This document shows, piece after piece, positions 16,592-27,134 of a DNA stretch of 37,988 nt (position 1 is the stretch's first letter; every line of letters starts with the position of its first letter). Position numbers and translations under genes: made by a program. The stretch lies in the NCBI GenBank assembly GCA_023261445.1, contig JAHFOX010000012.1, forward strand, positions 1 to 37,988, written 5' to 3'. The notes under the pieces are model-generated. The model saw only the letters and a list, made by a program, of their open reading frames with translations, did no database searches and was not told where the DNA came from. Origin of the DNA: Planctomycetota bacterium. Its GTDB lineage: Bacteria; Planctomycetota; Brocadiia; Brocadiales; Brocadiaceae.

Positions 16592-16619
16592 TTGACCTTG
16601 ACAGTTTTATTTGTATAAT
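16592..16619 (+). promoter_or_regulatory. Sigma70-type promoter for fhs
   Basis: TTGACC (16592-16597) and a perfect TATAAT (16614-16619) with a 16-base spacer, about 130 bases upstream of the fhs ATG. Confidence 0.55.
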
Positions 16620-16748
16620 TGTCGGACTTAATTATTTGAGGTAGATTCAAATTATATAATATGTAGAAACATATTAACCAAATATTGTATAAATAGCTAG
16701 TCTTTTGTGTCTAATTTTAAACAATCGCAAACATAAGGAGGTAAGACA

Positions 16749-18512
16749 ATGGTATTGGATCCCACCAAACATGCAGATTGGGAAATAGCAGAAGATGCTG
16801 AAACTAGAATGAAAACGGTTTATCAATTGTCCGAAGAATTGGGGTTACAGAAAGAAGAACTGCTTCCTCACGGACATTACGTAGCAAAGGTTGATTTTAA
16901 CAAAGTCTTGAAAAGAGTTGCGAAAAAACCTGACGGAAAATTCATTGATGTAACAGCCATAACCCCAACCCCTCTAGGTGAGGGAAAATCCACAACCACT
17001 ATGGGACTCGTGCAAGGTTTGGGGAAAAGAGGCAAAAGGGTAGTTGGGGCTATTCGTCAACCGTCAGGGGGACCAACTATGAATATTAAGGGATCTGCTG
17101 CCGGCGGTGGACTTTCCCAATGCATTCCTTTAACCCCTTTTTCTCTCGGATTAACGGGCGACATCAACGCTATTATGAATGCTCATAACCTGGCTATGGT
17201 AGCCCTTACATCCAGATTGCAACATGAATTTAACTACGACGATGAAAGGCTTGCAAAAAGTAATTTAAAACGCCTTGATATTGACCCAGATAGAATCGAA
17301 CTTAAGTGGATTATGGACTTTTGCGCCCAGGTTCTGAGGGAAATAATAATTGGTATAGGCGGGAGAATGAATGGCTTCATGATGAAGTCTGGATTCGCCA
17401 TAGCAGTATCTTCTGAAATTATGGCAATTCTTTCGGTCGCCAAAGATTTAAAAGACATGAGGGAACGAATAGGCAGGATGGTTGTTGCATACGATAAAAA
17501 AGGTGCTCCAATAACCACTACTGATTTAGAAGTTGCTGGCGCCATGACTGCATGGATGGTGGAAGCCCTTAATCCAAATCTAATGCAAACCATTGAAGGA
17601 CAACCAGTATTTGTCCATGCAGGACCTTTTGCTAATATTGCCATTGGACAATCCTCGATTATCGCCGACAGGCTCGGCTTGAAATTAGGCGATTACCATG
17701 TAACCGAATCGGGATTCGGCGCTGATATAGGATTCGAAAAATTCTGGAACTTAAAATGTCGTTACTCAGGACAAAAACCTAATGCAGCAGTAGTTGTTGC
17801 AACGGTAAGGGCCCTCAAATGCCACGGTGGCGCTCCCATTCCTGTGCCCGGACGTCCTTTAGACCCATGCTACAAGGAAGAAAACGTTGGCTGGGTAGAA
17901 AAGGGAACTGAAAATCTTATACACCATATTAATACGGTCAAGAAAGCAGGAATCAACCCTGTGGTTTGTATCAATAACTTCCACACGGATACAGAAGCTG
18001 AAATTAAAGCAATTCGCCGACTGGCTGAAAAAGCTGGAGCTCGTGTTGCCCTGTCTAAGCATTGGCTAAAGGGTGGGGAGGGTGCCTTAGAGTTAGCCGA
18101 TGCGGTAATTGACGCATGCAACCAACCCAACAACTTTAAATTTCTCTATGAATTAAATGTCCCTTTGAGAACACGTATTGAAATGATCGCTGAACAAGTA
18201 TACGGTGCGGACGGTGTTGATTTCACACCAGAGGCTTTAGCAAAAGTTAAAGCTTTGGAAAGCGATCCTGATATTTCAAAAATGGGAACGTGCATGGTAA
18301 AAACCCACCTTTCTATCACTGACAATCCAAATTTAAAAGGCGCTCCAAAGAACTGGAGATTACGCATTAAAGATGTACTGACTTTTAAAGGCGCAGGATT
18401 TGTAGTTCCGATGGCTGGAGATATTAAGCTTATGCCCGGAACAAGTTCTGACCCTGCGTTCCGACGTGTGGATGTTGATGTAAACACAGGGAAGGTAAAA
18501 GGAGTATTCTAA
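16749..18512 (+). CDS. fhs: Formate--tetrahydrofolate ligase
   Basis: ATP-dependent ligation of formate to tetrahydrofolate, giving 10-formyl-THF: the entry of the methyl branch of the Wood-Ljungdahl pathway and a one-carbon supply route. The 587-residue protein is ~25-30 residues longer than acetogen enzymes. Extra segments fall near residues 155-185 and around the [16 protein letters not shown] stretch (~370-385). The P-loop is TPLGEGKS (74-81), followed by [33 protein letters not shown] and [10 protein letters not shown] are also typical. A strong AAGGAGG lies before the ATG and a terminator follows, so it is a single-gene unit. Confidence 0.95.
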   Translation: MVLDPTKHADWEIAEDAETRMKTVYQLSEELGLQKEELLPHGHYVAKVDFNKVLKRVAKKPDGKFIDVTAITPTPLGEGKSTTTMGLVQGLGKRGKRVVGAIRQPSGGPTMNIKGSAAGGGLSQCIPLTPFSLGLTGDINAIMNAHNLAMVALTSRLQHEFNYDDERLAKSNLKRLDIDPDRIELKWIMDFCAQVLREIIIGIGGRMNGFMMKSGFAIAVSSEIMAILSVAKDLKDMRERIGRMVVAYDKKGAPITTTDLEVAGAMTAWMVEALNPNLMQTIEGQPVFVHAGPFANIAIGQSSIIADRLGLKLGDYHVTESGFGADIGFEKFWNLKCRYSGQKPNAAVVVATVRALKCHGGAPIPVPGRPLDPCYKEENVGWVEKGTENLIHHINTVKKAGINPVVCINNFHTDTEAEIKAIRRLAEKAGARVALSKHWLKGGEGALELADAVIDACNQPNNFKFLYELNVPLRTRIEMIAEQVYGADGVDFTPEALAKVKALESDPDISKMGTCMVKTHLSITDNPNLKGAPKNWRLRIKDVLTFKGAGFVVPMAGDIKLMPGTSSDPAFRRVDVDVNTGKVKGVF

Positions 18513-18566
18513 TTTCTTCATACAGTTAGATTCTTTGAATTGGCAGTTGCAGAAGCTACACGACAC

Positions 18567-18607
18567 AAAAGCTGTTGAACTGTTTTTGTTCAACAGCTTT
18601 CTTTTTT
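18567..18607 (+). terminator. Intrinsic terminator after fhs
   Basis: A 13-bp perfect stem AAAGCTGTTGAAC (18568-18580) / GTTCAACAGCTTT (18588-18600) with a 7-base loop, followed by CTTTTTT. It lies 55 bases after the fhs stop. The rest of the 18513-18824 gap holds a small AGAGATT/AATCTCT hairpin (18672-18690) and the secA promoter. Confidence 0.9.
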
Positions 18608-18746
18608 GCTGGTATTTGTTTCTAAATTTTACAAACACCTGAAACGTCCTGCTTAAACTAAGAAAGTATAAAGAGATTCATGCAATCTCTAAACCTGCTA
18701 TATTCTTAACACAATAGCATTTGAGACAAACAATTACAACATTACC

Positions 18747-18776
18747 TTGACATATATATCGGTATTCGCTTAAAAT
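18747..18776 (+). promoter_or_regulatory. Candidate promoter for secA
   Basis: TTGACA (18747-18752), an 18-base spacer, TAAAAT (18771-18776). It lies about 50 bases upstream of the secA ATG, so the 5' leader would be short; no Shine-Dalgarno site is visible in it. Confidence 0.5.
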
Positions 18777-18824
18777 GTTTTTGTGTTTGTAACAAACTTA
18801 TCTCCGATTTTTTAATATTACAAC

Positions 18825-21443
18825 ATGAGCCTAATAACTAAAATATTTGGAACATCTAACGAGAGAATACTCAAGGACATAAGACCTATTGTAGATCAGA
18901 TTAATGTCCTTGAACCAAAAATGATGTCTTTGGCGGATGCTGAAATCCGTCAAAAAACAGATGAGTTTAAGGAAAGATTATCCAAAGGAGAAACGTTAGG
19001 AGATCTCTTGCCTGAAGCATTTGCTGTTGTGAGAGAGGCAAGTCGTAGAGTACTAATTGCTCCTAACCCAGACAGTCCTAATCGTACCATGCGGCATTTT
19101 GATGTTCAATTAATTGGCGGCGTAGTTCTACATCAGGGAAAGATTGCCGAAATGGCAACTGGTGAAGGTAAAACCTTAGTGGCTACCTTACCTGCTTATT
19201 TGAATTCATTAACAGGAAAAGGCGTTCATATTGTTACCGTTAACGACTATCTTGCAAAGCGCGACAGAGACTGGATGACACCATTATATGAATTTTTAGG
19301 ATTAAAGGCGGGCGCAATCCAGTCAAATCAAGAATACAATGAGAAAAAGGCTGCCTATTTATGCGACATCACATACGGGACAAATAACGAATTCGGTTTT
19401 GATTATCTCCGCGACAACATGAGAATCAGGCAAGAGGAACAGGTGCAGATTAGTCGTGGCTTGAATTATGCAATTGTTGATGAAGTTGACAGCATTTTAG
19501 TTGATGAAGCACGTACTCCGCTAATTATCTCTGGTCCTGCAGAAGAATCTACGGAAAAATATTATATAGCAGATAAAATCGCCCGACGCTTAAAAAGTGA
19601 AAAACACTTCGAAATAAAAGAAAAGGAACGGTCTGCGCATCTTAACGAGGAAGGTATTGAAGAGGTTGAAAAACAATTAAATGTAGACAGTATTTATACT
19701 GGCACTAATATGGAATGGCCTCACTATATAGAGCAGGCACTTCGTGCCCATCATTTATTTAAAAATGATAGAGATTACATTGTTAAAAATGGCGAAGTTA
19801 TCATTGTAGATGAATTTACTGGACGATTGATGGAAGGCCGTGTATGGAGCGATGGGTTGCATCAGGCCGTACAAGCAAAGGAATATCAGCGTATCAAAGA
19901 GGAAAACCAAACCCTCGCCACTATCACTCTCCAGAACTTCTTTAGATTATACAAAAAACTTGCTGGTATGACAGGCACGGCAATGACTGAAGCCGCCGAA
20001 TTCGATAAAATTTATAAACTTGAAGTCGTTGTTATACCTACAAACAAACCCATGCAACGTACCAATTTCCCAGACCGGGTTTATCGAACAGAAAAAGAAA
20101 AATTCGACGCCATCATCAAGGAAATTGTTGAAGTACACAAGGAGGGCAGGCCAACACTGGTCGGAACTGTTTCCATCGAGAAGTCGGAAACACTCAGCGA
20201 GAGGCTTATGAGAGAAGGTATAGAACACGAGGTATTAAATGCCAAGCAGCATGAAAGAGAAGCGCATATTGTTGCAAAGGCAGGACAACGTGGAAACGTT
20301 ACAATTGCAACTAACATGGCTGGACGAGGCACGGACATTGTCCTCGGCGAAGGTGTGGCTGCCCTGGGAGGCCTTCATATTATAGGTACCGAGAGACACG
20401 AGGCAAGGCGCATAGACAACCAGCTTCGCGGGCGTGCAGGCCGACAAGGAGATCCTGGATCATCACGCTTTTATGTGTCACTACAAGACGATTTGATGAG
20501 AATTTTTGCCTCAGAACGCGTCAGCTCTCTTTTGAAAATGTTCGGGATGGAAGAAGGCATGGCTATAGAGCACTCGATGGTTACTAAATCTATAGAGAGA
20601 GCTCAGAAAAAAGTTGAAGAACACAACTTTGAAATACGCAAACACCTGCTTGATTATGATGAAGTTATGGATCAACAGAGAAAAACTATTTATTCATTGA
20701 GACAAGACGTGCTCGAAGGCAAGAATCTCCGTGATTACGTTCTTCGGATGATGGAAGACAGCATCAGAGAGACAGTAGCTTTTGCTTACGACACAAAAAC
20801 TAGTCGTGACGAAGAAGACCGGTTCGACCTTGCTGCATGGTTTAAGCAAAAATTCAGTTTAGCAATTGATTTAAACGTAGTTGAAGACAAAACACGTCAA
20901 AATGTTGAAGACTTTCTAATAAACAAAGCAGAAGAGGCTTACGAAACAAAGGAGAACGAAATAGGCAAAGAAGAGATGGAAAAGATTGCCCAAATACTCT
21001 TGCTGGAAAAGATAGATACAAAGTGGAAAGACCATCTTTATGCTATGGATCACTTAAGGTCTGGTATCGGCCTCCGCGGATATGCTCAGATAGACCCCAG
21101 AATTGAATATAAGAGAGAAGCATTGTCTATGTTTGAAGACATGAATCTGTCAATTAGAGATGAGGTAAGCGACCTCATCTTTAAATTGCAACCGGTAAAA
21201 GAAACAGAAAGAAAAGACATATGGCATCCGGACAAATTTGTCCATAAAGAAACATCTGGATTAGAAGCAGCACACGCATCTCCAGTTGCCATTGGGACTG
21301 CTCAGGACATAAGCCCGGACTCGGAAGAACAAGCCGAACGAAAGATTGAACCTATCAAAGTTGGAATCAAGGTAGGCAGAAACCAACCTTGCACGTGTGG
21401 CAGTGGCAAAAAGTTTAAACAATGTTGTGGTAGATTGAAATAA
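18825..21443 (+). CDS. secA: Preprotein translocase ATPase SecA
   Basis: Motor ATPase that drives proteins through SecYEG. At 872 residues it is of normal length. Walker A is ATGEGKT (111-117), the DEAD-type box VDEVD is at 218-222, and the second nucleotide-binding fold has TNMAGRGTDI and ERHEARRIDNQLRGRAGRQG. The C-terminal SecB/lipid-binding zinc motif has CTC...CC ligands at residues 856, 858, 867 and 868. The ATG is set by the conserved N-terminus (MSLITKIFG), but no Shine-Dalgarno site is visible. It is the first gene of a plus-strand run that continues with waaA, metK and ahcY. Confidence 0.97.
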   Translation: MSLITKIFGTSNERILKDIRPIVDQINVLEPKMMSLADAEIRQKTDEFKERLSKGETLGDLLPEAFAVVREASRRVLIAPNPDSPNRTMRHFDVQLIGGVVLHQGKIAEMATGEGKTLVATLPAYLNSLTGKGVHIVTVNDYLAKRDRDWMTPLYEFLGLKAGAIQSNQEYNEKKAAYLCDITYGTNNEFGFDYLRDNMRIRQEEQVQISRGLNYAIVDEVDSILVDEARTPLIISGPAEESTEKYYIADKIARRLKSEKHFEIKEKERSAHLNEEGIEEVEKQLNVDSIYTGTNMEWPHYIEQALRAHHLFKNDRDYIVKNGEVIIVDEFTGRLMEGRVWSDGLHQAVQAKEYQRIKEENQTLATITLQNFFRLYKKLAGMTGTAMTEAAEFDKIYKLEVVVIPTNKPMQRTNFPDRVYRTEKEKFDAIIKEIVEVHKEGRPTLVGTVSIEKSETLSERLMREGIEHEVLNAKQHEREAHIVAKAGQRGNVTIATNMAGRGTDIVLGEGVAALGGLHIIGTERHEARRIDNQLRGRAGRQGDPGSSRFYVSLQDDLMRIFASERVSSLLKMFGMEEGMAIEHSMVTKSIERAQKKVEEHNFEIRKHLLDYDEVMDQQRKTIYSLRQDVLEGKNLRDYVLRMMEDSIRETVAFAYDTKTSRDEEDRFDLAAWFKQKFSLAIDLNVVEDKTRQNVEDFLINKAEEAYETKENEIGKEEMEKIAQILLLEKIDTKWKDHLYAMDHLRSGIGLRGYAQIDPRIEYKREALSMFEDMNLSIRDEVSDLIFKLQPVKETERKDIWHPDKFVHKETSGLEAAHASPVAIGTAQDISPDSEEQAERKIEPIKVGIKVGRNQPCTCGSGKKFKQCCGRLK

Positions 21444-21516
21444 TTTTAATTTATTTTAACTCTGACTATTACTAGCAAAAGACGCTTAAATAAATCGAAA
21501 CTACACTCCACCCCGC

Positions 21517-22833
21517 ATGTCTATAATCTTTGATGTTGTTTATGTAACAGCGCTCGTCTTTGGTTCACCATATTTTTTCCCAAAGCTTATATTAAACGAA
21601 CGGTATCGTTCTGGTTTAGCACAACGTTTGGGTCGGGTTGATACTAGAAGAAGAGAGAAGCCTTGCATATGGATTCATTGTGCCTCTGTTGGAGAGATCT
21701 TAACAATAAAAGCACTTGTAAATTCTATTGAAAAAGAGTTTAATTATTTCGATATAGTAATATCTACAAATACTAACACTGGTCTGTCTGTTGCTGAAAA
21801 ATACTTTCGAGACAAAAAAATCTTTTATTTCCCCCTCGATTTGAGTTGGGTAGTTAATAACGTATTAAATGCTATACACCCCAGTTATGTGATATTAATT
21901 GAGCTGGAAATATGGCCAAATTTTTTGATAGCAACGGCAAAGAAACAAATTCCAGTAATTTTGCTGAATGCTAGAATATCTGAAAAATCGTTAAAATGGT
22001 ATCGTATATTAGGTAAGATTTCAAAAGAGTTCTTTCAAAGTCTGTCAAATAAAAAAAACATCTTTTGTACAAGAACTAGGGACGACGCAACCCGTCTTAT
22101 GAATTTGGGCATAGCCGAGACTCAAATCTCTATTACTGGGAATATGAAATTTGATAATATCGTAACCGCCTTTTCAGAAGACACGAAAAATTGCCTATTG
22201 TCCCTATTCGAAATAGAACAAGACGATAAGGTTGTTGTCTGTGGCAGTACTCACGTAGGCGAAGAAGCTATCCTTCTGAGAGTTTTTAAACAAATTAATG
22301 CAAAGTTCAATAAACTAAGGCTGGTTTTAGTACCCAGGCATATCGAAAGGGTAAACGACATAATAAAATTAATAGAATCTAGTGGGCTTCACTATGTTAG
22401 AAAAACCTCACTCGACAAGGGAATCAAGATAGGCGATCATAAACATAAGATTGTGATTCTTGTAGATACGGTTGGAGAATTACTCAATATATATAGTATT
22501 GCCAATTATGTCTTTGTTGGAAAAAGCCTTGTGCCACAAGGCGGGCAAAATATAATGGAACCCGCAGGACTGGCAAAACCAATTATCGTTGGACCGCACA
22601 CATTTAATTTTACCGAAGAGGTACAGTTATTAAAAGAGGCAAATGCTATAAAGATTGTGCAGGACGAATCAACACTATCAAATGAATTGACGTATTTATT
22701 AGAGCACCCATACGAAGCTCAGGAATTAGGTAACAGAGCTCAATTCGTTGTAACCAAACAAATGGGCGCTACTGAACGTAATTTAAAAGTATTAAGGAAA
22801 ATTTTATTGAAGGAGAGGACAGTATCAGTATGA
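21517..22833 (+). CDS. waaA: 3-deoxy-D-manno-octulosonic acid (Kdo) transferase
   Basis: GT30 glycosyltransferase that adds Kdo to lipid A precursor at the inner membrane. 438 residues. An N-terminal membrane anchor is followed by [11 protein letters not shown], then HCASVGE with the catalytic base Glu60, then [13 protein letters not shown] and [10 protein letters not shown]. The C-terminal Rossmann half has [45 protein letters not shown] and EPAG. It overlaps the metK start by four bases (ATGA), an unusual pairing of LPS synthesis with SAM synthesis. It confirms Kdo-type LPS. Confidence 0.94.
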   Translation: MSIIFDVVYVTALVFGSPYFFPKLILNERYRSGLAQRLGRVDTRRREKPCIWIHCASVGEILTIKALVNSIEKEFNYFDIVISTNTNTGLSVAEKYFRDKKIFYFPLDLSWVVNNVLNAIHPSYVILIELEIWPNFLIATAKKQIPVILLNARISEKSLKWYRILGKISKEFFQSLSNKKNIFCTRTRDDATRLMNLGIAETQISITGNMKFDNIVTAFSEDTKNCLLSLFEIEQDDKVVVCGSTHVGEEAILLRVFKQINAKFNKLRLVLVPRHIERVNDIIKLIESSGLHYVRKTSLDKGIKIGDHKHKIVILVDTVGELLNIYSIANYVFVGKSLVPQGGQNIMEPAGLAKPIIVGPHTFNFTEEVQLLKEANAIKIVQDESTLSNELTYLLEHPYEAQELGNRAQFVVTKQMGATERNLKVLRKILLKERTVSV

Positions 22834-23999
22834 AGAAAGGAAGGCATTTATTTACCTCAGAATCAGTATCTATGGGACATCCGGATAAGGTTGCCGATCA
22901 GATATCTGATGCCGTATTGGATGCAATGCTTGAGCAAGACCCTATGAGCAGGGTGGCATGTGAGACATTGGTTACTACCGGAGTAGCTTTTGTAGCGGGT
23001 GAATTTACCACAAAGGCGAATGTAAACGTTTCCGATATCGTAAGGAATACAATTAAAGAGATTGGCTATACCGAGGCCTCGATGGGATTCGATTATAATT
23101 CATGCGCAGTCATTACAAGCATTGGAAAACAATCTCCTGATATTTCACAAGGCGTGACCGAAGGCGAGGGACTTCATAAGGAGCAAGGCGCCGGCGATCA
23201 AGGTATGATGTTTGGTTATGCTTGCAACGATACGCCCGAACTTATGCCGCTCCCTATTATGCTGGCGCACAGAATCATTATAAAGCATGCCGAATTGCGG
23301 CAAAATGGAACACTGAAATATTTGCGTCCCGATGCAAAATCTCAGGTAACCGTAGAATATGAAGATCATAAACCTATTCGTGTGCATACTGTGGTTATTT
23401 CTACACAACATGCGCCTGATGTAAAATATGAAACAATCAAAGCAGATATGATTGAAAAAATCGCCAAACAGGTAATTCCTGCAAATCTGTTGGATAGCAA
23501 AACAATCTATCATATAAACCCAACAGGCCGTTTTGTAATTGGCGGACCACAGGGAGATTGCGGATTAACTGGACGAAAGATTATTGTAGATACCTATGGC
23601 GGTTGGGGACGTCACGGTGGCGGCGCTTTCTCGGGAAAAGACCCAACGAAGGTTGATAGAAGCGCCTGCTATGCAGCAAGACATATTGCAAAGAATGTTG
23701 TAGCCTCTGGACTAGCGGATCGGTGCGAAGCGCAGGTAGCGTATGCCATTGGTGTTGCTAAACCTCTTGCTATCCACATCACAACAGAAGGAACAGGCAA
23801 GATTCCAGATGAAAAGCTTACTCAAATTTGTGAAAAAGTTTTCGATATGACTCCCCGTGGTATCATTGATCGGCTTAAATTAAGAAGACCCATTTACAAG
23901 ATTACAGCACGTCATGGTCATTTTGGACGTACAGAAGATTCATTTACATGGGAAAAGACAGATATGGTTGATGCATTACGGAAGGCTGCAGGCGTTTAA
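22830..23999 (+). CDS. metK: S-adenosylmethionine synthetase
   Basis: Makes SAM from methionine and ATP. 389 residues, standard length. Signatures: [25 protein letters not shown] (catalytic His17), [13 protein letters not shown], the [23 protein letters not shown] stretch in shortened form, and [17 protein letters not shown]. The ATG is nested in the waaA stop region as ATGA, so translation is coupled. GAAGGAGAGG lies upstream within waaA. ahcY follows 58 bases downstream, linking SAM formation with removal of its demethylated product. No riboswitch is seen directly before metK. Confidence 0.97.
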   Translation: MKKGRHLFTSESVSMGHPDKVADQISDAVLDAMLEQDPMSRVACETLVTTGVAFVAGEFTTKANVNVSDIVRNTIKEIGYTEASMGFDYNSCAVITSIGKQSPDISQGVTEGEGLHKEQGAGDQGMMFGYACNDTPELMPLPIMLAHRIIIKHAELRQNGTLKYLRPDAKSQVTVEYEDHKPIRVHTVVISTQHAPDVKYETIKADMIEKIAKQVIPANLLDSKTIYHINPTGRFVIGGPQGDCGLTGRKIIVDTYGGWGRHGGGAFSGKDPTKVDRSACYAARHIAKNVVASGLADRCEAQVAYAIGVAKPLAIHITTEGTGKIPDEKLTQICEKVFDMTPRGIIDRLKLRRPIYKITARHGHFGRTEDSFTWEKTDMVDALRKAAGV

Positions 24000-24027
24000 A
24001 ATAAAGAGACCAATATTAGAAAGATAA

Positions 24028-25317
<1,290 letters not shown>

Positions 25318-25341
25318 GGCGGACAAGTCAGAATCAAAGTA

Positions 25342-25399
25342 TTTTAGATTTACGATTTTGGATTTGGGATTTAAAATTGTAAATCATAAATCACAAATT
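25342..25399. repeat. AT-rich inverted repeat before the DUF1015 gene
   Basis: GATTTACGATTTT... and ...AAATCATAAATC form imperfect inverted arms around a GGATTTGGGATTTAAAATT centre. The right end lies about four bases before the DUF1015 ATG. The sequence shares the core ATTTAAAAT and the GATTTACGATT-type arms with the repeat at 32445-32492, so the two look like one family. Confidence 0.6.
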
Positions 25400-25403
25400 T
25401 ACT

Positions 25404-26711
25404 ATGGCAGTCATAAAACCATTCCGAGGATTAAGGTACAATCAGGATATCATCAAAGATATTTCGTCAGTAGTAACACCACCTTACGATGTGATTTCAC
25501 CCAATGACCAAGAACGATATTATCAGATTCATCCGAATAATATCGTTCGTCTGGATTTTGGAAAAGGCATTCAAGGAGATGACGAAAAAACTAACAAATA
25601 TACCCGTGCCGCTGAACTCCTTAACAAGTGGAGGAAAAACGGAATACTCAAACAAGAGGACTCACCGGCAATTTATATTTACGACCAAGAATTTTTATTC
25701 GACAATAAATTGTTTATACGCAGGGGCTTTATTTCGTTAGTAAAGCTTGAACCATTTGATAAAGGACACATCTACCCGCACGAACAAACACTTTCAGGAC
25801 CCAAGGCAGACCGTTTAAAACTCACCCAGTCGTGTCAGGCAAACCTTAGTTCCATATTTGCCCTTTTCCCCGATGAAGACAATACAATTGACAACTATTT
25901 ATCAACAATAGTTTCTACAAAACCAGAAGCGGAATTTGCAGATGATAGTGGTGTAAAAAACAAGCTATGGGTATTAAAGGAAAGGCAAATTATAGACAGA
26001 CTAATTAAACTTATGCAGGATAAACCTCTCTTTATTGCCGATGGACATCATCGTTACGAAACTTCATTAGCTTACAGGGAGCAAATGCGTAAGGAAAATG
26101 GCAAACTCAGAGACGATTTGCCTCTGGACTATGTGATGATGGTATGCGTGTCAATGAATAACCCGGGATTAAAAATTCTCCCTGCACATCGAGTATTACA
26201 AATAAAGGAGTACAATTTCAATAAAGTTCTACAGCATCTGAAAGAGTCTTTTAAGGTTGAGTTGGTGGGCAAAGGGTGTCGGGTGAACGATCTTATGTCG
26301 AGACTTTATGCCGAAACTAAAAGATATACATTTGGAATGTACGCTGGTCAGGAAGATGCCTATTATAAATTGCATTTAACAAATGAAAAGTTATTGGATA
26401 CTGCGTTTGCCAAAGACCATCCCGAATGGAAACATCTGGACACTGGAATTCTCCATGGTATGATTATAAATAAGATATTAGGCATAAATTTCGCAGATTT
26501 GACATTGAAAAATTACGTAAAATACGTGAAAGAAGAATCCGAAGCTGTATCGTTGGTGCGTTCAGGGGAGTACCAATTGGCATTTTTTCTTAAACCCACA
26601 CTCATTGAACAGGTAAGAGAAATTGCCACAGCTCGTAAGGTTATGCCGCCCAAGTCAACGTATTTTTATCCAAAGATAATTACTGGCATCGTTATAAATA
26701 GTTTGAATTAA
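25404..26711 (+). CDS. DUF1015 family protein
   Basis: Conserved protein of unknown function, 435 residues. Family landmarks are visible: KPFRGLRYN at the start, TPPYDVIS, HPNNIVRLDFGK, the PHEQTLSGPKADRL motif, the ADGHHRYETSLAYR motif and a C-terminal KVMPPKSTYFYPK. The HEQT and GHHRYET motifs suggest a metal or nucleotide site, but no activity is established. Soluble, with no signal peptide. The ATG follows an AT-rich inverted repeat directly, with no Shine-Dalgarno site. Placed between ahcY and the SAM riboswitch, a link with the methyl cycle or serine/one-carbon metabolism is possible but unproven. Confidence 0.88.
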   Translation: MAVIKPFRGLRYNQDIIKDISSVVTPPYDVISPNDQERYYQIHPNNIVRLDFGKGIQGDDEKTNKYTRAAELLNKWRKNGILKQEDSPAIYIYDQEFLFDNKLFIRRGFISLVKLEPFDKGHIYPHEQTLSGPKADRLKLTQSCQANLSSIFALFPDEDNTIDNYLSTIVSTKPEAEFADDSGVKNKLWVLKERQIIDRLIKLMQDKPLFIADGHHRYETSLAYREQMRKENGKLRDDLPLDYVMMVCVSMNNPGLKILPAHRVLQIKEYNFNKVLQHLKESFKVELVGKGCRVNDLMSRLYAETKRYTFGMYAGQEDAYYKLHLTNEKLLDTAFAKDHPEWKHLDTGILHGMIINKILGINFADLTLKNYVKYVKEESEAVSLVRSGEYQLAFFLKPTLIEQVREIATARKVMPPKSTYFYPKIITGIVINSLN

Positions 26712-26763
26712 AATTCCGGACTTCGTTTGCTATTTGATTTTACATGGTTTTTTTGATTAATAA

Positions 26764-26792
26764 TTGACAGAACGTGTATTTTTAGTTACAAT
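26764..26792 (+). promoter_or_regulatory. Sigma70-type promoter of the riboswitch/thrC transcript
   Basis: TTGACA (26764-26769), a 17-base spacer and TACAAT (26787-26792). Transcription would start near 26799, about 14 bases before the first riboswitch helix. Confidence 0.75.
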
Positions 26793-26812
26793 TTTGCTGT
26801 AAATTAGTTCGT

Positions 26813-26932
26813 CTTATCTAGAGTGGCAGAGGGACTGGCCCTATGAAGCCACAGCAACCGGTCTTGTCCAGCAAATCAGCTGAGACAGGATGCAGGTGCT
26901 AATTCCTGTCTCATAAATTGGGAAAAGATAAG
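26813..26932 (+). promoter_or_regulatory. SAM-I (S-box) riboswitch aptamer
   Basis: The conserved S-box elements appear in order: the P1 strand CTTATC (26813-26818), AGAGTGGCAGAGGGACTGGC, CCTATGAAGCC, CAGCAACC, then GGTGCTAATTCC, and the closing P1 strand GATAAG (26927-26932). Downstream, bases 26928-26938 (ATAAGATAGGA) are perfectly complementary to 26954-26964 (TCCTATCTTAT). This is an antiterminator that competes both with P1 and with the terminator stem. Bound SAM should hold P1, free the terminator and turn off the downstream thrC-like and MoaD-like genes. Confidence 0.95.
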
Positions 26933-26944
26933 ATAGGAACATGA

Positions 26945-26987
26945 AAAGCCTCTTCCTATCTTATTCAAATGGAAAGAGGCTTTTTTA
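26945..26987 (+). terminator. Riboswitch expression-platform terminator
   Basis: AAAGCCTCTTC (26945-26955) pairs with GAAAGAGGCTTT (26972-26983), followed by T-rich sequence. The left arm overlaps the antiterminator's 3' strand (26954-26964), as expected for transcriptional attenuation by SAM. Confidence 0.88.
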
Positions 26988-27002
26988 TTTGCTTGATGGT
27001 TT

Positions 27003-27110
27003 GGACACAGATCAACACAGATTATAAGGATTTAAAAAAATTAAATCTTTATTATCGTTCGACTGGGTACTCACGACGAAGTCTGTGTACATCTGCGAAA
27101 ATCTGCGTCC
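27003..27110. repeat. Imperfect inverted repeat (GGACACAGAT...ATCTGCGTCC)
   Basis: GGACACAGATCAACACAGATT (27003-27023) and GTCTGTGTACATCTGCGAAAATCTGCGTCC (27081-27110) are imperfect inverted arms containing repeated CAGAT units, with ~57 bases between. It lies between the riboswitch terminator and the thrC Shine-Dalgarno site, so it is part of the mRNA leader. Similar CTGTGT/ATCTGCG palindromes are common between genes in environmental genomes. Confidence 0.6.
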
Positions 27111-27134
27111 TAATCAAATGAACGGAGGCAATAG

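Larger units (their letters stand above)
16049..16748. other. 700-bp divergent regulatory gap between porin and fhs
   Basis: No coding frame seen. It holds the porin Shine-Dalgarno site, an AGCAA/TTGCT hairpin (~16182-16197), a second AAAGGAGG on the minus strand (~16157-16164) that has no convincing gene after it, candidate promoters in both directions, and the fhs Shine-Dalgarno AAGGAGG. Confidence 0.6.

Noticed and set aside
16598-16619. Promoter using TTGACA at 16598 with TATAAT at 16614
   Set aside because: The spacer would be only 10 bases; TTGACC at 16592 gives 16.
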